Shown here: piece by piece, positions 1 to 7,494 of the stretch | Layout: every line of letters begins with the position of its first letter | Position numbering within the stretch: position 1 is the stretch's first letter | Source: Pseudoflavonifractor gallinarum | GTDB taxonomy: Bacteria; Bacillota; Clostridia; Oscillospirales; Oscillospiraceae | Assembly: GCF_014982855.1 (NCBI RefSeq) | Contig: NZ_JADCKF010000007.1 | Span: 124,001 to 188,000 of the forward strand | Reading direction: 5' to 3' | Length of the DNA: 64,000 nucleotides | Translations under genes and position numbers: made by a program | Notes under the pieces: generated by a model | Told to the model about the DNA's origin: nothing | The model's database searches: none | Seen by the model: the letters and a program-made list of their open reading frames with translations, nothing else

Positions 1-1373
1 TTCTGAAGCACGGTATCCCGCACGATGGACAGCCCCAGACCGGTTCCGCCGGCCGCCCGGGAGCGCGCCTTATCCACTCGGTAAAAGCGATCAAAAATCT
101 TGGGCAGGTCTTCCTCTGGGATGCCCACTCCCGTGTCCTCCACCCGCAGGACCACCCAGTCACCGTCCCCCGGGCGCTTTCCCCGGCGCAGCTGCAAACA
201 GACAAAGACGCTTCCGCCCGGCAGGTTATACTTGACGGCGTTTTCCATGAGGTTAAAGGCGATCTGATAGAGGTCGTCCTCTGTGGCCAGGACGGTACAG
301 CCCTCGATCAGATCCATATGCAGCGATACATTCACCGCCCCGGCCAGGGGCAGGAGCATATGCTCCACCCGGAGCAGCACCTGTTTCACATCCACCGGCC
401 CCACCGCTCTGGGGGGCGCGGTATCCATTCGGGTCAGCGTGAGCAGCTTTTCCGTGATACGGGTCAGCCGCTCGGCCTCATTTCCAATGTCGGTGACAAA
501 TTCCCGCACTGTCTCCTCATCCATCCCATCGTTCTGAAGGATGGAGTCGGTCAGCAGACGGATGGAGGCCAGGGGGGTCTTGAGCTCGTGGGAGGCATCC
601 GAGACAAAGCGCCGGCGGACCTCCTCCGTGGTCTGAAGCCGCCCGGTCAGCTCATTGAATTCATCGGCCAGCCGCGTGAGCTCATCCCCACCGCCAATGG
701 TGACCCGATGGCTGTACTCGCCCTCCCGCACGGTGTGGATACCGCTCAGAAGCGCGGCGATCCGCCGGGTCACCGCAGTGGAGAACAGAATGCTGAATCC
801 CAGGCCGGCGGCGCATACCACCAGGGAGATATTGCGCAGATTGCTCTGAAAGTCCAGCAGCATCTCGGCCTGCTCTTTATCGTACTCGTAGAGATAGACG
901 GCCCCCTGGGTCATCCCCCGGTAGAGGATGGGGGCGGCCGCCCGGGTGCGGAAAGCCCCGTCCCGATATTCCGACCGGAACACATCGTTTCCCTTTAAGG
1001 CGCTGACCACTTCCCATAAAAGGGCATAGTGGTCCATGGCATTGTCCACCTCACTGGTGTCGTAGAGCACCTTGCCCGCCGGGTCAGTCACCATCACCCG
1101 GTCTACGCCGGTGACGCCCAGCTTCGTGAGGTTGGCCTCCACGCCCTCAGCGGTCAGTCCCTCGCCGCCCGCCAGCGTGGAGGTGATGATATCCGCCTGC
1201 CGCCAGAGGGAGTCCTGCTTGGACTGAAAAACCAGATTTTGCGAGATCAAAATGGGATAAATATTCAAAAAGATCAGCAGCGCGGCAATGATGGCCCCGT
1301 AGCTGAGAATAAATTTACTTTGGAGGGAGCGCCAGAAGGGCACTCGTCTTCCGCTCTGCCAGGACCGCTCCAT
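1..1373 (-). CDS. Sensor histidine kinase (3' end outside window)
   Basis: Membrane sensor kinase that should phosphorylate the response regulator encoded just upstream. The start ATG at 1373 follows GGAAAGGAGG. Residues about 20-42 form a first membrane helix, followed by an extracytoplasmic loop, a second helix and a HAMP region. The phospho-acceptor is His262 in an SHELKTPL box, and an ATPase domain with DTGVGIP and GTGLGLSI boxes follows. The frame is open to base 1, so the extreme C-terminus is missing from the window. The layout resembles PhoR/WalK-type kinases. The signal sensed cannot be read from the sequence. Confidence 0.9.
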   Translation of the reverse strand, partial: MERSWQSGRRVPFWRSLQSKFILSYGAIIAALLIFLNIYPILISQNLVFQSKQDSLWRQADIITSTLAGGEGLTAEGVEANLTKLGVTGVDRVMVTDPAGKVLYDTSEVDNAMDHYALLWEVVSALKGNDVFRSEYRDGAFRTRAAAPILYRGMTQGAVYLYEYDKEQAEMLLDFQSNLRNISLVVCAAGLGFSILFSTAVTRRIAALLSGIHTVREGEYSHRVTIGGGDELTRLADEFNELTGRLQTTEEVRRRFVSDASHELKTPLASIRLLTDSILQNDGMDEETVREFVTDIGNEAERLTRITEKLLTLTRMDTAPPRAVGPVDVKQVLLRVEHMLLPLAGAVNVSLHMDLIEGCTVLATEDDLYQIAFNLMENAVKYNLPGGSVFVCLQLRRGKRPGDGDWVVLRVEDTGVGIPEEDLPKIFDRFYRVDKARSRAAGGTGLGLSIVRDTVLQ

Positions 1374-1422
1374 CTGCGCCTGCCTCCTTTCCCAAACGCC
1401 GCATTCTCTCTGCCGGGCCGGA

Positions 1423-2106
1423 TCAGCTGTTCTTCAGGTAGTAGCCCACGCCCCACTTGGTGAGGATATAGGCCGGGTGCGCCGGGTCCATCTCCAGCTT
1501 TTCCCGCAAGCGCCGGACATGGACATCCACGGTACGGTAGTCCCCGGCATACTCATAGCCCCAGACCACATTGAGCAGACTCTCCCGGCTGTATACCCGG
1601 CCCGGGTTGCGCATCAGCAGCTCCATCAGATCAAACTCTTTCGCCGTGAGCTCCACAGACTCTTTTCCCTTCCAGACCGAACGCTCGTCGGGGTCCAGGG
1701 TGATGTGCCCGACAAAGAGACGGCTTCCCCGCTCCTTCTGGGCCGTCATGCCCGCCCGGCGCAGCAGGGCCCGCACCCGGGCCTTCAGCTCCAGGATATT
1801 GAAGGGCTTGGTGATGTAGTCGTCCGCTCCGCACTCAAACCCCATGATCTTGTCGGCATCCTCGCTGCGGGCTGTCAGCATAATGATGGGGACATTGGAA
1901 AACTCCCGAATCCGCATACAGGCCTGAAGCCCGTCAATCTTGGGCATCATCAGGTCCAAAATAATCAGGTCAAAGGCCCCTCCCCGGGCCAGCTCTACCG
2001 CACTCTCGCCGTCATAGGCGGTCTCAACCTGATAACCCTCGCTCTGGAGGTTGAATTTCATTCCTTTGACCAGTACCTTTTCGTCATCGACTACCAGTAT
2101 TTTCAA
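1423..2106 (-). CDS. OmpR/PhoB-family response regulator
   Basis: DNA-binding response regulator, partner of the kinase downstream (about 50 bp gap). An N-terminal receiver domain has the acidic pair in VVDDE and phospho-Asp in LDLMMP (about residue 51). A C-terminal winged helix contains the GYEYAGDYRTVDVHVRRLREK stretch typical of PhoB/WalR proteins. Start choice: an in-frame ATG lies at 2124, but it is part of the ribosome site itself (AAGGAGGG at 2114-2121). A TTG at 2106, seven bases later, gives the canonical N-terminus MKILVVDDE, so I chose it. The ATG at 2124 would overlap the upstream stop codon by four bases. Confidence 0.88.
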   Translation of the reverse strand: MKILVVDDEKVLVKGMKFNLQSEGYQVETAYDGESAVELARGGAFDLIILDLMMPKIDGLQACMRIREFSNVPIIMLTARSEDADKIMGFECGADDYITKPFNILELKARVRALLRRAGMTAQKERGSRLFVGHITLDPDERSVWKGKESVELTAKEFDLMELLMRNPGRVYSRESLLNVVWGYEYAGDYRTVDVHVRRLREKLEMDPAHPAYILTKWGVGYYLKNS

Positions 2107-2120
2107 GTCGTTTCCCTCCT

Positions 2121-2573
2121 TCATACCGTAATCCCATCGATCAGCCCCGCCAGAATCCCCTCGCCGATCCCCTTGACCCGGGTCAGCTCCTCAACGGTGC
2201 GAAAGGGTCCGTTGTTCTGGCGGTCCTCCACAATGGCCTGGGCCCGTTTCTCCCCAATGCCCGGAAGGGTCTCCAGTTCCTCTGCGGTGGCGGTATTGAT
2301 GTTGATCTTCCCGGACGCCGCTTCCGGCCCCTCTTCTTCCGGCTCCGCCGTTGGAGCGGCACTTGGCGCCTCTGTCCCGACTGTCGGAGCCGTGCTGGGC
2401 ACTTCCTGCTCCTGCGCAGCGGTTGGAATGGTTACCACCGCCGCGCTGCTCCGTTCCACCTCGACCCGTACCGGCGGCGCGTCGAGCGCGCCCCTTGCCA
2501 GCCACCCCGCAGAAAAGGCCAGAAAGGCGGCGGTCAGAAACAGCGCCGCCCCCTCCAGACGCGAAATCCGCAT
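2121..2573 (-). CDS. comEA: ComEA-like helix-hairpin-helix DNA-binding protein
   Basis: Membrane-anchored protein with one N-terminal membrane segment (about residues 8-26), a low-complexity Pro/Ala/Glu linker, and a C-terminal helix-hairpin-helix pair (INTATAEELETLPGIG, then VKGIGEGI). This is the layout of ComEA, the DNA receptor in transformation. I chose the ATG at 2573 because AAGGAG precedes it and it puts the hydrophobic segment at the N-terminus; the frame extends further upstream to 2657 without a better site. It directly precedes the response regulator. No other competence genes are in view, so a role in DNA uptake is inferred from the family. Confidence 0.8.
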   Translation of the reverse strand: MRISRLEGAALFLTAAFLAFSAGWLARGALDAPPVRVEVERSSAAVVTIPTAAQEQEVPSTAPTVGTEAPSAAPTAEPEEEGPEAASGKININTATAEELETLPGIGEKRAQAIVEDRQNNGPFRTVEELTRVKGIGEGILAGLIDGITV

Positions 2574-2594
2574 GGTTCTTTTGGCTCCTTTCCG

Positions 2595-2623
2595 TTGCGT
2601 GTGCGACACTTTTTTGCTATAAT
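2595..2623 (+). promoter_or_regulatory. Sigma-A-type promoter of the D,D-carboxypeptidase gene
   Basis: TTGCGT at 2595-2600, 17-base spacer, then an extended -10 (TGC followed by TATAAT at 2618-2623). It points at the carboxypeptidase start at 2720. Confidence 0.7.
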
Positions 2624-2719
2624 GATGGTTACATAATCTCATTTCGTTCGGCCCCATCTCTGGTGCCGGATGTTCTTATATACATTTATTGAGTATATCA
2701 CAATTGCAAGGAGTTTCCT

Positions 2720-4156
2720 ATGAAAAAAAATCGTCTCGCATCCTTCCTCCTGCTGGCCGGTCTGTTAGCCGGTCTGGTATTTCCGCTCTCCGCCGGGGCC
2801 ACGGAGACCCAGCCGGTCCAGACACCCGCCCCTTCCGCCGCCCCATCCTCCGTTCCCCAGCAGCAGAGTGCACTCCTCGCCTCCATGCACATCGAAGGCA
2901 CCGCCGCACTGCTGGTGGACGATGACACAGGTGAGGTGCTCTATGAGCAGAACGCCCACGGCAAGGTTTACCCCGCTTCCATCACCAAAGTGATGACCTG
3001 TCTGCTCACCCTGGAGTCCATCGCTCGGGGCGAACATCAGCTGGATGAGGTGGTCACTGTCGGTGACCAGGTCAATTACGGCATTGGCGCCGACGGCTCC
3101 ACCGCCGGCATCAAGGCGGGAGAGCAGCTCACCATCCACGATCTGCTGGGCGCCGCCCTCATCCCCTCCGCCAATGAGGCCTGCAATGCCATGGCACAGC
3201 TGGTGGCCGGGGATGTGGAGAAGTTTGTGGATCTGATGAACCAGCGCGCACAGGAACTGGGCATGAACGACACCCATTTTGCCAACCCCCACGGCTATCA
3301 TGATCCCGACCATTACACCTCTGCCTACGACATCTACCTCATGGCCCATGAGGCCATGAAGGACCCCACCTTCCGGGAACTGGTCAGCTCGGTAGACTAC
3401 AAGATCCCCGCCACCAACCTCAGCGAAGCCCGTACCCTCCACTCCACCAACGGCCTGGTCTCCACCTGGCGGGTGCGGGATTACTGGTATGAGTATGCCA
3501 CCGGCATCAAGACCGGCTCTACCCCGGAGGCTGGACACTGTCTGGTCTCCTCCGCCACTAAAAATGACCGCAACCTCATCGCTGTGGTGATGGGTGCGGC
3601 CAACTATACCGAGAACAAGGACGTCAACTATTTTACCGAGAGCAAGCGTCTGCTGGAGTTCGGTTTCAACAACTTCTCCCGCCAGACCATTCTGGATGGC
3701 AGCAGTCTGGACTTTCCCGAGGTGTCGGTCACTCTCTCCAAGACTGATTATGTGACCGTCCGGCCTGCCGGTTCCCTGTCGGCCACTCTGCCCAACGACA
3801 TTGATCCCGCCGCCTTCCAGCGTGAGCTGGACCTGCCCGAGAGTGTGGAAGCCCCCGTTGAGGAAGGTCAGGTCCTGGGTACCGTGACCCTCACCTACAA
3901 CGGTCAGGAGTACGGTAAAGTGGATCTGGTGGCCAACAGCTCTGTGGAGCGCTCCGAGCTCCTCTACCGGCTGGATCGGATCCAGAAATTCTTTGACCAG
4001 CTCTGGGTCCGCATCGTCCTGGTCGTGCTGGCTGTACTGCTGGTCTTCCTCTTCCTCCGTCATCTGATTACCGGCCGCAAGCGTTCCCGTTACGGCGGAA
4101 GCCGTGCCCGGGGCGGCCGTGGTTCTTCCCGTTATTCCGGCCGCAGACGGCGCTGA
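2720..4156 (+). CDS. D-alanyl-D-alanine carboxypeptidase (DacF/PBP5 type)
   Basis: Low-molecular-weight penicillin-binding protein that trims the terminal D-Ala of peptidoglycan stem peptides outside the membrane. Signal peptide residues 1-27; SxxK catalytic motif S87-I-T-K90; SxN motif in IPSANEACNA; KTG motif in GIKTGSTPEAG. A C-terminal beta domain is followed by one membrane helix and a very basic Arg/Gly tail. The start is supported by AAGGAG upstream. In Bacillus the related dacF precedes spoIIAA; here the carboxypeptidase converges on the spoIIA region instead. Length (478 aa) is slightly above the usual 380-450 because of the basic tail. Confidence 0.93.
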   Translation: MKKNRLASFLLLAGLLAGLVFPLSAGATETQPVQTPAPSAAPSSVPQQQSALLASMHIEGTAALLVDDDTGEVLYEQNAHGKVYPASITKVMTCLLTLESIARGEHQLDEVVTVGDQVNYGIGADGSTAGIKAGEQLTIHDLLGAALIPSANEACNAMAQLVAGDVEKFVDLMNQRAQELGMNDTHFANPHGYHDPDHYTSAYDIYLMAHEAMKDPTFRELVSSVDYKIPATNLSEARTLHSTNGLVSTWRVRDYWYEYATGIKTGSTPEAGHCLVSSATKNDRNLIAVVMGAANYTENKDVNYFTESKRLLEFGFNNFSRQTILDGSSLDFPEVSVTLSKTDYVTVRPAGSLSATLPNDIDPAAFQRELDLPESVEAPVEEGQVLGTVTLTYNGQEYGKVDLVANSSVERSELLYRLDRIQKFFDQLWVRIVLVVLAVLLVFLFLRHLITGRKRSRYGGSRARGGRGSSRYSGRRRR

Positions 4157-4158
4157 GC

Positions 4159-4206
4159 AAAGGCCCGTCCCCACTTAAATCCGTGGGGACGGGCCTTTTT
4201 ATTTTG
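4159..4206 (+). terminator. Rho-independent terminator
   Basis: Perfect 14-bp stem (AGGCCCGTCCCCAC paired with its complement), loop of about eight bases, followed by a T-rich tract, directly after the carboxypeptidase stop. Confidence 0.9.
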
Positions 4207-4220
4207 ATATCCGTCCTCTG

Positions 4221-4544
4221 CTAGACAGGGGACGTCCTCTCTTTTGCGTGCGTGGTCCGCAACTCGTTGACGATGAGCGCAATTGCCTCGATCTGTGTAT
4301 CCGTCAATCCATCCACATTGATCGTGCGCTTTCCGGATGCCCCCAAAAGGTAATCCGTGCTGACTCCGAAGATCCGCGCCATGCGGATCAACACGTCATA
4401 CGGAGGTAAATGCACACTGTTTTCATAAGAACTCACGACAGATTTGGAAACACCCAGCTGTTTTGCCAGTGCAATCTGTGACATTCCACGCTGTCCGCGC
4501 AGATGTTTGATCTTGGCTCCTATTTCAGGCAGGTACACATCCAT
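4221..4544 (-). CDS. XRE-family transcriptional regulator
   Basis: Small DNA-binding protein (107 aa). An N-terminal Cro/CI helix-turn-helix spans about residues 8-62, with the recognition region in SQIALAKQLGVSKSVVSSYE. The C-terminal tail of about 40 residues has no recognised domain. The start ATG at 4544 follows a G-rich ribosome site. It stands alone between a terminator and sigF, so its target cannot be inferred. Confidence 0.85.
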   Translation of the reverse strand: MDVYLPEIGAKIKHLRGQRGMSQIALAKQLGVSKSVVSSYENSVHLPPYDVLIRMARIFGVSTDYLLGASGKRTINVDGLTDTQIEAIALIVNELRTTHAKERTSPV

Positions 4545-4701
4545 CCCCCCTTATTCCTGTTATCTTTGACCATTGTATCGAATTCATGGACACGATAGCT
4601 GGAATAAATCCTGAAATACTTGACTCCACTTTTCAGACTGGGTATAATGGCTTCATCCTGCACCACTCTGGACTGTCCGCCGTCCACAGACGGACTTCAT
4701 T

Positions 4702-5421
4702 TCAGCTCTGGCCGTCTGTCATCGCCCGCCGCAGCTGTTCCACCGCTCTCTTTTCGATCCGGGAGACCTGGACCTGGGACACCCCGAGCACCTGGGCGGT
4801 ACGGTCCTGGGTGAAGGAGCGAAAATAGCGCAGAAGGATCACCTTCCGTTCCCGCTCGGGCAGGCAGCGGATGGCTTCCCGCAGCGTCTCGCGCTCCACC
4901 ACCTCCTCTTCAAATCCCGCGCCCCCCACCAGGCTCTCCAGCGTCAGGCCGTCTCCCGTCTCCATCTGGAGGGAGGCCACCGGCTGATTGGCCTCTTCTG
5001 CGGCGGCGATCTCTTCCGGCTCCAGTCCGGTCTCCTCCGCCAGCTCAGAGAGGGTGGGCTCCCGCCCCAGGGCAGCCGAGAGCCTGTCCCGGGCCTGGCG
5101 GACGCTTCCTCCCCGCTCCTTGAGGCCACGGCTGACCTTGAGGGTGCCGTCATCCCGGAGAAAACGCCGGATCTCTCCGGTAATCTTTGGTACGGCATAG
5201 GTGGAGAACTGGCAGCCAAAGGCCGGGTCAAATCCCCGCACCGCCTTTAAAAATCCCAGGCACCCCAGTTGGTACAGGTCCTCCGGGTCCACGCCCCGCC
5301 CGCAATAGCGGCGCACGATTCCCCAGATCAATCCCGCATTTCCCTCCAGGATGCGGGTACAGGCGTCGTTATCCCCCCTCCTTGCCTCCTCCAGCAGTTC
5401 AGGGGTATCGGCCACACTCAT
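4702..5421 (-). CDS. sigF: Sporulation sigma factor SigF
   Basis: Forespore-specific RNA polymerase sigma factor. Sigma-70 region 2 (about residues 38-105) contains DLYQLGCLGFLKAVRGFD. Region 3 follows, and region 4 at the C-terminus carries the helix-turn-helix in TAQVLGVSQVQVSRIEKR. Its start overlaps the spoIIAB stop by four bases (ATGA), so the two are translationally coupled. The order spoIIAA-spoIIAB-sigF matches the spoIIA operon of Bacillus and Clostridia. At 239 aa it is slightly shorter than B. subtilis SigF (255 aa). Confidence 0.96.
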   Translation of the reverse strand: MSVADTPELLEEARRGDNDACTRILEGNAGLIWGIVRRYCGRGVDPEDLYQLGCLGFLKAVRGFDPAFGCQFSTYAVPKITGEIRRFLRDDGTLKVSRGLKERGGSVRQARDRLSAALGREPTLSELAEETGLEPEEIAAAEEANQPVASLQMETGDGLTLESLVGGAGFEEEVVERETLREAIRCLPERERKVILLRYFRSFTQDRTAQVLGVSQVQVSRIEKRAVEQLRRAMTDGQS

Positions 5422-5867
5422 ACCGGCAGGCCCACGCGGCGCGCAATCTGCTTTGAGAGCACCACCATTGTTCCTTTCCCCGGGGTGGAGCGCACCCGTA
5501 CCCGGTCCATAAAGCTCTCCATAATGGTAAAGCCCATGCCGGAGCGCTCTTCATTTCCGGTGGTATAGAGGGGCTCTCTGGCCCGGTCCACATCCTCAAT
5601 GCCGACGCCGTTGTCCTTCACCAGGATCTCCACCGTCTGATCTCCAAACAGGCGCAGGCGCAGTGTGATCTTTCCCAGTGTCTGCGGGTAGGCATGCACA
5701 ATGGCGTTGGTGACCGCCTCGCTGACAGCGGTCTTGACATCATTCACCTCATCCAGCGTGGGATCCAGCTGGGCCACAAAACAGGCCGCAGCCGTACGGG
5801 CAAAGCCCTCGTTGGCCGAGCGGCTGAGGAAGGTCATTACGACCTCATTTACCGGTTTTTGTCTCAT
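5418..5867 (-). CDS. spoIIAB: Anti-sigma F factor SpoIIAB
   Basis: Serine kinase and anti-sigma factor that binds SigF and phosphorylates SpoIIAA. GHKL ATPase fold: the N box contains EAVTNAIVHAYP, the G1 box KDNGVGIEDV, and the G2 region GNEERSGMGFTIM. The ATG at 5867 follows GGGAGGG and gives the conserved N-terminus MRQKPVNEV, so I preferred it to an in-frame ATG at 5915. It overlaps spoIIAA by 23 bases and sigF by four. Confidence 0.95.
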   Translation of the reverse strand: MRQKPVNEVVMTFLSRSANEGFARTAAACFVAQLDPTLDEVNDVKTAVSEAVTNAIVHAYPQTLGKITLRLRLFGDQTVEILVKDNGVGIEDVDRAREPLYTTGNEERSGMGFTIMESFMDRVRVRSTPGKGTMVVLSKQIARRVGLPV

Positions 5868-6213
5868 ATGTATCCCTCCCGGGGCGGGGATTTTTCCCGC
5901 CCGTCTCTGATTCAAAGGTCATCAGGCGCTCCAGTCCGGCGGTTTTGAGTACCTTCCACGCCTGCTCCGGCACCCCTGTCACCCGCACCGCCGCGCCGAT
6001 CTCCGACGCCCGGCGATAGGCGCGCAGCAAAACCGCAATGCCGGAGCTATCCATAAAGGTCACTCCGGACAGATCCAGGATCAGTTGACGGGGCAGGGCG
6101 GCTCCCACCGCCTGCTCCATCTCGGTCATGATGGTCCTGGCATGGTGGTGGTCCACCTCCCCGGTCACGTTCACCGTCAGTACGCGGCCTTCGCCCGTAC
6201 AGATTACTGCCAT
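5845..6213 (-). CDS. spoIIAA: Anti-anti-sigma factor SpoIIAA
   Basis: STAS-domain protein that frees SigF by binding SpoIIAB when dephosphorylated. The phosphorylatable serine lies in the FMDSSGIAVLL motif. The start ATG at 6213 has GGGAGGG seven bases upstream; an in-frame ATG at 6252 lacks a site. The C-terminal tail, about 12 basic residues overlapping spoIIAB, is longer than in Bacillus. First gene of the operon; a 27-bp palindrome sits about 50 bp upstream. Confidence 0.94.
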   Translation of the reverse strand: MAVICTGEGRVLTVNVTGEVDHHHARTIMTEMEQAVGAALPRQLILDLSGVTFMDSSGIAVLLRAYRRASEIGAAVRVTGVPEQAWKVLKTAGLERLMTFESETGGKNPRPGRDTYETKTGK

Positions 6214-6259
6214 AGCTTGTCCCTCCCCGGGAGGCCCGCGCCTCCTTGCCATAAAAAAT

Positions 6260-6286
6260 GCTGTATACCAATTTTTGGTATACAGC
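6260..6286. promoter_or_regulatory. 27-bp perfect palindrome in the spoIIA promoter region
   Basis: Arms GCTGTATACCAA (6260-6271) and TTGGTATACAGC (6275-6286) with a 3-base centre. A TATAAT on the minus strand (6293 to 6288) abuts it, so the palindrome would cover the transcription start of spoIIAA. It looks like an operator. The adjacent XRE gene (6336-6578) is a plausible ligand, but that is a guess. Confidence 0.6.
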
Positions 6287-6335
6287 GATTATATCTCATT
6301 CCGCCGCCGGAATTCGTCGAAGAGAGCACGAAAAG

Positions 6336-6578
6336 TCAATTCTGGCGATAGACCAACAGTTCTTCCACCCCGCAGTCCAGCACGAAGCACAGTCTTGCCA
6401 GAATATCCGCGTCGATCTTCTCCACTTCATTTTTATACCATTTGTCGATGACTTCATAGCGGGTATTGACCAGACGGGCCAGATGATTGCGGGTCAGCCC
6501 CCGCTCCTCCATCCGCTCCCGCAAACACAGTTCCACCCGCCCATATGCTCTGACCCACGTTACACTTCGCTCCTCCAT
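6336..6578 (-). CDS. Small XRE-family HTH protein
   Basis: 80-aa Cro/CI-type protein. The helix-turn-helix occupies most of the chain (LTRNHLARLVNTRYEVIDKW), and the sequence ends shortly after the conserved LARLCFVLDCGVEELLVY helix. It resembles the short helix-turn-helix repressors common in Firmicutes. It lies immediately upstream of spoIIAA, in the same direction, separated by the 27-bp palindrome. That makes it a candidate regulator of the operon or of itself; no direct evidence. Confidence 0.82.
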   Translation of the reverse strand: MEERSVTWVRAYGRVELCLRERMEERGLTRNHLARLVNTRYEVIDKWYKNEVEKIDADILARLCFVLDCGVEELLVYRQN

Positions 6579-6792
6579 AGCATCCCCCCAAACTATACTA
6601 CAGGCATCCCCCTCTTTCTAACATATCCATATCTCTCGTTACTATGTATATCGTTACTATTCACATCCGCAATTTTGTGGTATGATAGGTTCAAATCATC
6701 CGCACTTATCCCCTTCCGCCGCATCCATTCCCTTTGGCAGGTTCCGGCCCTGCCTCTCTTTGTCATGCCTCCCCGGAAGAAAGGGTATCCAT

Positions 6793-7425
6793 ATGAAGCT
6801 TCTGATCTGTCTTCTTGTGCTCTTATCCCTCCTCTTTTTCCTGATCCTTCTGCTGGTCCTGAGGCGGCTGTACCATCTGCATCTGGAATGCCTGCGCTTG
6901 CAGATGGTGCTGGCCCAGCAGGATGATTACCGGACCCAGGCGCTGACCGATGTGCTCACCGGTCTTCCCAACCGCCGTTCTCTGCGCAACCTGCTCTCCG
7001 CGCTGTCCGGGTCCGGGCGGCCGGTCTGCGCCGTCACGCTGGATCTCAACGGGCTCAAGGAAATCAATGACTTACAGGGTCATGTGGCGGGGGACCATCT
7101 GCTCCGTCAGATGGCACAGTGCCTGCGCCACGCCTGCCCCTCCAATGTGCATGCCTTCCGGGTGGGGGGCGACGAATTTGTCCTGATCGGAGCCGATCTC
7201 TCGCAGGATCAGTCCAAGCGGTTTGTGGAGCATCTGCGCAGCCAGCTCTCCCACGCTGGCTTGGATGCCGCTCTGGGTTGGACATGGGGCACTGCGGACG
7301 CACTGGAAAACCTTCACGGCCTGCTGACCGAGAGTGACCGGCAGATGTATTTCCAGAAGCGCCGGATCCACAGGCGGTTTTCCTGGGCTTCCGGGCAATC
7401 GGCCGACCAGGCCCGTTCGGTCTGA
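6793..7425 (+). CDS. Minimal membrane-anchored GGDEF diguanylate cyclase
   Basis: Predicted to make cyclic di-GMP from GTP. One N-terminal membrane helix (about residues 4-24), a short linker, then a GGDEF domain with the signature intact (FRVGGDEFVLIG) and the conserved TDVLTGLPNRR entry. No periplasmic or PAS sensor domain is present, and no RxxD inhibitory site precedes the signature. The ATG at 6793 follows AGAAAGGG. At 211 aa it is a stripped-down family member; its input may come only from a partner protein. Confidence 0.88.
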   Translation: MKLLICLLVLLSLLFFLILLLVLRRLYHLHLECLRLQMVLAQQDDYRTQALTDVLTGLPNRRSLRNLLSALSGSGRPVCAVTLDLNGLKEINDLQGHVAGDHLLRQMAQCLRHACPSNVHAFRVGGDEFVLIGADLSQDQSKRFVEHLRSQLSHAGLDAALGWTWGTADALENLHGLLTESDRQMYFQKRRIHRRFSWASGQSADQARSV

Positions 7426-7446
7426 ATCCAGATTCTCTCTTCTGAA

Positions 7447-7494
7447 ACAACAAGCCCCGCCGCGGATAACCGCGGCGGGGCTTGTTCTCTTTTC
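7447..7494. terminator. Bidirectional terminator between the GGDEF gene and valS
   Basis: Stem of AACAAGCCCCGCCGCGG and its complement around a four-base loop, with T-rich flank on the plus strand and A-rich flank on the other side. It sits between convergent genes. Confidence 0.85.
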
